Shown here piece after piece: positions 57,154-64,000 of a DNA stretch of 64,000 nt. Made by a program: the position numbers and the translations under genes. Each line of letters starts with the position of its first letter. Position 1 is the first letter of the stretch. This stretch comes from Ligustrum vulgare (Eukaryota; Streptophyta; Magnoliopsida; Lamiales; Oleaceae): assembly GCA_963555705.1 (NCBI GenBank), contig OY743174.1:60968234-61032233 (forward strand), in the 5' to 3' direction. The notes under the pieces are model-generated. The model was not told the DNA's origin, ran no database searches, and saw only the letters and a program-made list of their open reading frames with translations.

Positions 57154-57319
57154 GCCTCTGTTTGGTTCTTATTTTTTTCATCTCATTTTTCTACAGTACT
57201 CAATTTACATCACTGATTTATAATTTTTGACTTTTCAACTCAATCTACACCTCATATTCTCTAAAAACTCAACTTTTTTCAATTTTTTTTTTTAAATTTG
57301 ATGAGAATCAAACAAGGGC
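57154..57319. mobile_element. Tourist-like MITE
   Basis: 166 bp, TCA duplications (57151-57153, 57320-57322). The left end GCCTCTGTTTGGTTCT and the complement of the right end (GCCCTTGTTTGATTCTCA) are inverted. It is the same family as 32041-32222, in reverse orientation. Confidence 0.65.
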
Positions 57320-57469
57320 TCAATTTAAAATATATCTAGTAAAATGTAATCATATTTATAGTACTAGTATATATTAATTATATTTTTTTAATCCACGTGC
57401 AAATAAAAACAAGCATAAAACGAAGTGAGTATCAAAATGGGAAAAATACATATATAAGGTATTTACAAT

Positions 57470-58760
57470 ACATAATTTCAATTTTAAGATATAACTTAAA
57501 AACTTTCAAAAACCAGGTTTTAGTTATAATTACTTAATTAAATTAAATAATTAAAAATATTTTATTAATTATATAAATTCAGGTCACAGTACAACATTAA
57601 TTCAGGTTACAAAACGCAAAATGCTTAAGTCACAAATAATTTTAGGGTCACAAATTATCAAAATAGTATGTCACAATAACAATTTTTTCGAAGCACAAAT
57701 AATATCAAGGTCACAAATTTTAATTTATTCGATCCCAAATTATTTCTAGGTTACAATTTATCAAATTGTTAAGTCACCAGTCTTTTAAGCCACAACTATC
57801 ATATTATTAGGTCACAATCAACTTATTAATTATTAGGTCACAAAATGCTCACCTCGCAATTTCACCACCACCAGTCCACAACTACCACCGCCTCAACGTC
57901 GTCACCACTACCACTATATCAAAGCACAACCACCGGACCACCACTCAACAACCAAATGCACCAACAGAATCGAAAAACCACAACCACCGGACCACCCCTC
58001 AACAACCAAATGCACCACCAGAATCGAAAAAATCACAACCATCGGCCACCACATACAACTAATCAATCAACACAACAAAATCAGAACAAACAATAGAAGA
58101 TCTGCTCGGTTCATAGCTTCGCAGTCGTGCCCGTAATGGCAACCTCGCAGCGGCGCTCCCAAAACCTTAGCATCACTATAACAATTTGAATGCCGCTGCT
58201 GCCGTCGCAACCACCGCCACAGATCCAACATCTCAACACCAACACCACCACTACCGCCATAGATCCAAAACAACAAATTAAAAAAAAAAAAAAAAAAAAA
58301 AATCATATTCACAACCAACATCTCTAACACCATCAACACCACCCCCATCACAAAATGACTATTACACCACCACAATGGGAGATCGCAGAAATCCTCCCGT
58401 CATCGCCTTCTATAAGCGGAGGTACAGTGCGCGCAAGCACCACCGTGCTGCTGCTGCTATCGCCGTCCCTCATCGAGTGGCCCTGCTGTGGTGGCGCGCT
58501 GTCGGCGCCTGACCGCGTACATGGTTGTCGAGAGGGATGTAGAGTCAGTGGAGGAGGAGAGAGATGCAGTCAGATTGTGGAACAAATTTTGGGTTGATGT
58601 GATTATTAGGTTTGGGTTTGTGTACATGGGGTGGGGTGGGGTGGGGTGGGGTGTGGAGTAGGTATGGTGTTGCAAATAATTAATATTATTTTTATTATTA
58701 TTAGTATTAAAATTAAATTGTAACCTGATTTTTGTATAAATAATACTTACACCCGATTTT
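57470..58760. other. Repeat-rich block, possible non-autonomous transposon
   Basis: AAAAACCAGGTTTTAGTTAT near 57508 and GTAACCTGATTTTTGTATAA near 58719 are roughly inverted. Between them lie about ten GGTCACAA/AGTCACAA words (57583-57842), then a GC-richer interior with two ~63 bp tandem units (57915-58040, CACAACCACCGGACCACC) and an A tract at 58278-58301. The 83-codon frame at 57845 only reflects this low-complexity repeat. No gene is supported. Confidence 0.35.
58627..58656 (+). repeat. (GGGGT)n tract
   Basis: Five consecutive GGGGT units plus GG, with at least four G runs, able in principle to form a G-quadruplex. Confidence 0.85.
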
Positions 58761-59171
58761 TGAATTTAGAAGTTGAAAAATTTGATAGAGTGAAATTTTC
58801 ACTATCAAAATTGCTACAAAGTAGGGCCCACTTGAGGGACCAGTATGACATGCCGGCTCATATTCCAAAACATTTGTCTCCCTTGCCCGAAACTCTGACC
58901 GTCAATCTTGGGCGGCTAATAAACTGCCCGTTACACGAGGGGTCTCCTGATTGCACCAGCACAGAACTGAATAATTGCTCTTAAATGCTACGTGGTATTT
59001 AGTAAACAAAAGCTGTGGGCTTTTCTCGCTCTACGATGTTGGAGGTTTAATTTACGAGGGTCAATAAAATCGAACGGACGGAAATTAACGGCGTACTATA
59101 GCACTGCCCGAGCTTATTGTGACCATTTTTAATGTAGATTATTCTTGAATTTAGGCAACGTTCGTCCAAAC
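58761..59171. other. Spacer of mixed composition
   Basis: About 400 bp, partly GC-richer (58805-59110). A 74-codon frame at 58760-58984 has no recognisable domain. Not annotated as a gene. Confidence 0.3.
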
Positions 59172-59414
59172 TGTGATAGCAACGGGTCGGTCCCGTCCCA
59201 CGAATTTTTTTCAATTTCTAACTCATCCCACGATCCGCAAATGACGGGTTGGACTGGTCAAACTTGTCACCCCATTTACTATCCCGTTTAATTTTTTTTA
59301 TTAATTTATTTATTCGGGTCAGGGAGACCAAACCCACCCTCATCCCATACCCGTCTCGTCGACCTGCGAATCCGGATCGAGTACCTGTCGTGTCCGATTT
59401 TTTTGTCATCTCTA
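59172..59414. mobile_element. Second element with GATAGCAA/TTGTCATC ends
   Basis: 243 bp. TGTGATAGCAACGGGTCGG at the left and TTTTGTCATCTCTA at the right. Flanks GTCCAAAC / GTTCAAAC (59164-59171, 59415-59422) look like an 8 bp duplication with one change. The ends resemble those of 55179-55675. The interior is GC-rich with CCCGTCCCACG and GGGTCGG words. Confidence 0.5.
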
Positions 59415-59478
59415 GTTCAAACCATTTTCTATGATACCAATAATTAACTTTTTATGTTCTCAATTAAATAATTATTTA

Positions 59479-59652
59479 GAGTGTGTTTCGTATTGTTTAA
59501 AAATAGTTTTTGAAATGAATATTAATTTTTTAGAAAATGAATAGTTAAATTTGGTTAAAAAAGTCAAATATTGTGAGCTTGACTTTTAATGAATGATTGA
59601 AATTAAGTACTGCTTGAAAAAAAAAAAAAAATAATATAAACCAAACAATGGC
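59479..59652. mobile_element. Tourist-like MITE
   Basis: 174 bp between TTA duplications (59476-59478, 59653-59655). Ends GAGTGTGTTTCGTATTG and CCAAACAATGGC. The interior matches the family at 29532 and 32041 (TTTTTAATGAATGATTGAA). Confidence 0.6.
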
Positions 59653-59655
59653 TTA

Positions 59656-61700
59656 AACTTATTGGCCAAGAATTATTTAAATGGGAAATCGTTAACGTTT
59701 TCATTCAATAAACTTTCATAAACAAAATCTATTATTCTTTTATAACCAATAAAGATCAACAATATTTTCAAGCTAGAGTAGTCTATAATTTTAAGGTGAA
59801 AATCTCAAGCAGTCGATTCTCTATCATAACTTTCATTCTCTCTTGTCAAACTCGTCTTAATCACACATAGGAATGTTTGCCAAACTCGTCTTAATCACAC
59901 GTATGAATGTTTTAGAAATGCTTTATTATGATGGATGGTGACCGTAAGAGTGTCCAAACTCAATTATTTTAATTTAGAATACGGAAAAAGTGAAGTCATT
60001 TTTTTTTTACTATCCCATTTGTGTAATATAATCATTGATGTTACCCTTTACCATACTTGTGTTAGACTAAAGTCCTCTATTAGGTTAACAAATTTTCTAA
60101 CTTACTTTTTAACTACATATTTTATCTCTAAAATGTTACATTCTTTGTTTATAAAAAAAAATTACAAAAAGAGACATTAAAATATTACTTTTTAATCTAT
60201 TGAATAATATTTTTAAAATATTTTATTTTATTTGACTAAAAAAAGCTTTTTAAAAAATTATTCTAAAGTAGTTTTTTTCAAAAAGAATCTTTTATTAAAA
60301 AAAAGTCTTATCATATTGAACATATATGAATTAGTTGCAAACTTTTTGGGATGGAAAATGAGTCATAAACATGTTATCATGTGCCCATTTTGATAGCTTT
60401 ATAAACTCTAATTAAGCATGATTGTGTCATCACTTTAAAGTACCAAACATATCTTACATTCTTTTCTTAAAAGAGATCTGCTTTGATTTAAAAAGGAAGA
60501 AGAAGAAGAAGAAACATGAGATAGATTCTAGTAAAATATAAAGAGAATGGAAATATAACAAAACATCGGAAAAGAAAGAAAAGATTTAAAAAAGAAGAAA
60601 AAAGAAAAAAAGAGAGAATGAATTGGAGGAAAAAAATAGTCGTTTTTTTAGTTTCTTGTGGAAAAATATTTAAAAAATAAAATAAAAGTTTCGTAATTGT
60701 AGATAAATCGCGATGCTCTATTTTCTTTGGTGGTGGACGAGTATGTTGTTTATATGTAGATTAGTGTGTCTTGTCTCGCTGTCTTCCTTCCAAATGTAAA
60801 ATTGTGATTTTTCTCACTCATTTTTAAAATAAATGCTTGTTTTCCTTACCCACGCATGTTAGTAATGAAATTCACCTGTTTTTTATTTTTAGTTTTTATT
60901 ATTGGAATTTTATATTTCAAAAAACGAATGATAAATAAGTTAAAATATAATATGATTTAAGTTAATGTTTGAAGCTAAAAATTATACTTAAGGAGATAAA
61001 AATGAATGCCAAACTGAGGCCGATTTAAAAGTGTAAAAAAGACGACAAATTTGAGATTTGACAGATTCAAAGAGATCTGATCAAGAAATTTTTTTTTTAT
61101 GAAATCCAATAAAAGTGGGTGGGAATTTCATATCATCATATGCACTTTGTCAAATCCATGATGTCATTTTTTTTTAAAATAAAATTTTCATACCCTTTTT
61201 AAAATAAAAATAAATGAATTGAGACACATAAAAAGGAATCTCCTTCAATTTTCCCCCCCTCTCATTTATAATTATTCTTCAACATGAAGTTATTTGTATT
61301 TTTTGAGAAATATTTAAACATGAGATTATGTTTCCTTCTTTTTCTTTTGGGTGGGGGTCTTTTTTTTTTTTTTTTTTGGGGTGGGAGGGTACAACTAATG
61401 AATACATGTAGAGAAGAAAAATATGATAATAGTATTTCACGTTTAATAGTTAGATAGTGGGTAAAGATCTCATTCATTTCGAACACGTGTCAGACTCTAT
61501 ATATCGTGTTACTACTTAGTAGAGTCATTTATTTTGAAAAGCTGATCTACGTAATCTCATTTCTTACTACTAGGGTGTGAGTCTAGTGGCAGGACGTCTT
61601 CTCTTCCATCCTCTCCTCACCTTAGTGGCTTTTGCACTTTCTTCGATTTGCCTCCATGAATGTGCCACTACCAAATCGGGAAGAATTTTTCACCTTTCAT
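59656..61700. other. AT-rich spacer
   Basis: About 2 kb. A purine-rich AAGAAGAAGAAG stretch lies at 60495-60630 and a T tract at 61360-61377. No gene, RNA or element boundary is supported. Confidence 0.5.
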
Positions 61701-61739
61701 AGTTAATAGATTTGATGAGAACCAAAAAAGTCAACCCTC

Positions 61740-62170
61740 AATACACGTATTGGTGGGACCCATGACGAGATCCAAGACCAAGGCGATTCAAGAATTGATG
61801 GTAATACTCATTTGAAAATTATGGAATCAAACACAAATGAAAGACACCCTCAATTTAGGACACGAACGTGATGAGAAAGGGTTTAAATTGATCAACTTGG
61901 ATCAAAAGTTATGACCAAATTGCTAAAGATGGCGCGTGCAGAATTTGGACAGAAAATTGTATGCTGTTGCACATTTCCAATTTGGGAGCTGAATCCAGAT
62001 TTTTGTGTTCTTTTTATTTCTTTTTCCATTTTCTTTAATTCCCATGATAGTTTATTATTTAAGGACCTCTTTCAAACCCTAGAAAAACAACTTTGCTCAT
62101 TGTGAATGCTGGAAGACATTCGAGAGGTAAAATCCTCCTTTTATCAACCCTCTCTTGAGTAATGTCTCAA
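61740..62170 (+). pseudogene. Ty3/gypsy pol C-terminal tail and flanking remnant
   Basis: At 61762-61800 the + strand reads MTRSKTKAIQELM, the Thr-Arg-Ser-Lys tail seen at the end of many plant Ty3/gypsy pol proteins (compare ARLMTRPDVEEVQ in the composite at 48246-52599). The frame then decays. The following sequence to about 62170 (CTTTCAAACCCTAGAAAAAC ... CGAGAGGTAAAATCCTCC) resembles LTR-type leader sequence. No LTR pair or TSD was found. Confidence 0.45.
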
Positions 62171-62317
62171 CTTCATGTAGAATTGGTTATGATCATGCCT
62201 AAATTGGACATGACACGTCATCCATATGGGCCCACCAGGGGGATCCATAAAACATCCAGTCACCAAATCAGAACCTACAAGCCGGGCTGTAGATACCAAA
62301 CTTGCTAGACTCTTATG

Positions 62318-62440
62318 TGTCAGGGTGATGCTGTACCGGGGTGACCCTATGTCGGGGTGATGTCATCCCGAGATGAACATATGACGGGGTGACACTATGC
62401 CGAGGTAATGCTATATTGGGGTGATGCTGTGCCGAGGTCA
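62318..62440. repeat. Short tandem repeat (~16-17 bp units)
   Basis: Degenerate units of GGGGTGATGCTRTGCC, about seven copies, immediately before the LTR start at 62442. Confidence 0.75.
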
Positions 62441-62735
62441 GTGTAGCGACCAAGAATTTTTACGCGATTAATAATTATTTTAATAGAAAATCGTGTCGCT
62501 ACTATTTCACCCATTTTTATTAAGTTAACGCCACGACGTATTCGTATAGCCAAGTCAAGAAATAATCGAGATCGTTCGATTTTAAATTAAATTCCGAATT
62601 TCTAAAAATATCTCCATTCTCTTGATTTAAAGTATATTAAGTCTAAGTACTTAATTCAATGTTATCCCAATATTTATTTGTACAAAAATTACTTTTATTA
62701 TTTAAATTAAGAAAATATATGTAAGCATGAGAGGT

Positions 62736-63235
62736 TCCATTATATATAATAATTATGAGAATCTTAATTTAATAAATATGGAAAAGTATATAAATGGTTG
62801 ATAGATTCCATTATATGTAATCATGAAGAGCATAATATTTGTATAAATATGGAAAAGTATATGAATGAATTATATACTCCATTATATATAATCATGAAGA
62901 GCATAATATTTGTATAAATATGGAAAAGTATATGAATGATTGATAAGACTCCATTATATGTAATCATGAAGAGCATAATATTTGTATAAATATGGAAAAG
63001 TATATGAATGAATTATATACTCCATTATATATAATCATGAAGAGCATAATATTTGTATAAATATGGAAAAGTATATGAATGATTGATAAGACTCCATTAT
63101 ATGTAATCATGAAGAGCATAATATTTGTATAAATATGGAAAAGTATATGAATGATTTATATACTCCATTATATATAATCATGAAGAGCATATTATTTGTA
63201 TAAATATGGAAAAGTATATGAATGGTGCTTTACTT
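62736..63235 (+). repeat. 71/72 bp tandem array with alternating units
   Basis: Seven units starting at 62736, 62807, 62878, 62949, 63021, 63093 and 63164, each TCCATTATATRTAATCATGA ... GGAAAAGTATATGAATG. Two unit types, ending ATTATATAC or TTGATAAGAC, alternate in the middle, giving a ~143 bp higher-order period. Confidence 0.92.
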
Positions 63236-63448
63236 TAAGAAAAGGATGTGTTAAAATTAATAGAATTGAATGATTATGTTTACAATATGCCAACTTTATA
63301 CATCTATTTAAACCCATCTCTTTTACACACAACTCTACACATATACACTTATTTCCAATCTCTTGACAAAATCCACAAGTAAGAGAAATTCAAGGTGGTC
63401 AAGAAAGTTTTGGTCCATTTACTACTACACTTCATTTTAATCTTTTAA

Positions 63449-64000
63449 AAGGTAAGTATATCTTATGTTTTTATGAAAAGTAAGTATGTTTTTATGAAAG
63501 GTAAATACACCTTATGTTTTTATGAAAAGTAAGTATGTTTTTATGACAAGTAAGTATATTTTATGTTTTTATGAAAAGTAAGTATGTTTTTATGAAAGGT
63601 AAATACACCTTATGTTTTTATGAAAAGCAAGTATGTTTTTATGACAAGTAAGTATATCTTATGTTTTTATGAAAAGTAAGTATGTTTTTATGAAAGGTAA
63701 ATACACCTTATATTTTTATGAAAAATAAGTATGTTTTTATGAAAGGTAAATACACCTTATGTTTTTATGAAAAGTAAGTATGTTTTTATGACAAGTAAGT
63801 ATATCTTATGTTTTTATGAAAAGTAAGTATGTTTTTATGAAAGGTAAATACACCTTATGTTTTTATGAAAAGTAAGTATGTTTTTATGAAAGGTAAATAC
63901 ACCTTATGTTTTTATGAAAAGTAAGTATGTTTTTATGACAAGTAAGTATATCTTATGTTTTTATGAAAAGTAAGTATGTTTTTATGAAAGGTAAATACAC
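63449..64000 (+). repeat. 49 bp tandem array of splice-donor-like units
   Basis: About eleven units of AAAAGTAAGTATGTTTTTAT plus either GAAAGGTAAATACACCTTAT or GACAAGTAAGTATATCTTAT, continuing beyond the window. The first unit begins AAAAGGTAAGTATATC, a near-perfect plant 5' splice site, after a leader-like segment. Confidence 0.9.

Larger units (their letters stand above)
62442..64000 (+). repeat. Start of an LTR (Ty3/gypsy type), continuing past the window
   Basis: TGTAGCGACCAAGAATTTTT at 62442 resembles the start of some plant chromovirus LTRs. Downstream are a 71/72 bp array, a promoter-like segment at 63240-63450 (CTTTATACATCTATTTAAAC, then a CA-rich leader) and a 49 bp array running off the end. 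No coding sequence or second LTR is visible, so the assignment is provisional. Confidence 0.4.

Noticed and set aside
57845..58096. 83-codon Gln/Thr/His/Pro-rich frame
   Set aside because: Produced by ~63 bp tandem repeats; no upstream promoter or homologous family recognised.
61911..62105. 64-codon frame near the Ty3 pol remnant
   Set aside because: Not in the register of the MTRSKTKAIQELM tail and lacks any recognisable domain.

Overview
This is a piece of an AT-rich flowering-plant nuclear genome, most likely a eudicot. Three ordinary single-copy plant genes sit in about 60 kb of nested transposable elements. They are a receptor-like cytoplasmic kinase of the PBL/PCRK type with four coding exons (30660-33050, +), a 903-residue P-class PPR protein (35831-38542, -) and a 99-residue FCS-like zinc finger protein with one intron (40389-40826, -). 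The intron positions, the lack of operons, and LTR elements using plant-type primer-binding sites all point to a plant. The sequence does not identify the genus.

Layout. 1-5593: a truncated minus-strand Athila-like Ty3/gypsy element (RT, protease, gag, PBS, 1.83 kb LTR) abutting the end of a CACTA transposon (to about 6255). 6916-13891: LTR element A (TSD TATAG), which carries antisense cargo: a LOG-type cytokinin-activation retrocopy and a second unidentified ORF. A 663 bp solo LTR is nested in its 3' LTR. 15465-22018: a Mutator-like element with 46 bp terminal inverted repeats, a FAR1-type transposase broken by four point stops, and a convergent zinc-finger ORF. 22-30 kb: AT-rich spacer with MITEs, an (ATT)n tract, a short LTR element (25273-27206, TSD AATYG), a hAT MITE and a SINE-like unit. 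30-41 kb: the host-gene block. 41378-47567: LTR element B (TSD CAGGC), a sister of A with the same antisense cargo. 48246-52599: a Ty3/gypsy composite flanked by one TTACG duplication, with LTRs in inverted orientation around an RT-less gag-pol frame. 53-62 kb: spacer with Tourist-like and other MITEs and a decayed Ty3 pol tail. 62442-64000: the start of another LTR, holding two tandem arrays and running off the window.

The host genes have unrelated likely roles: immune signalling at the plasma membrane, organelle RNA processing, and SnRK1 adaptor function. Nothing suggests they work together. The most unusual content is in the elements: the paired antisense cargo of A and B, and the TSD-flanked inverted-LTR composite. 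All element boundaries come from reading LTR/TIR and target-site sequences by eye. No alignment or database search was run.
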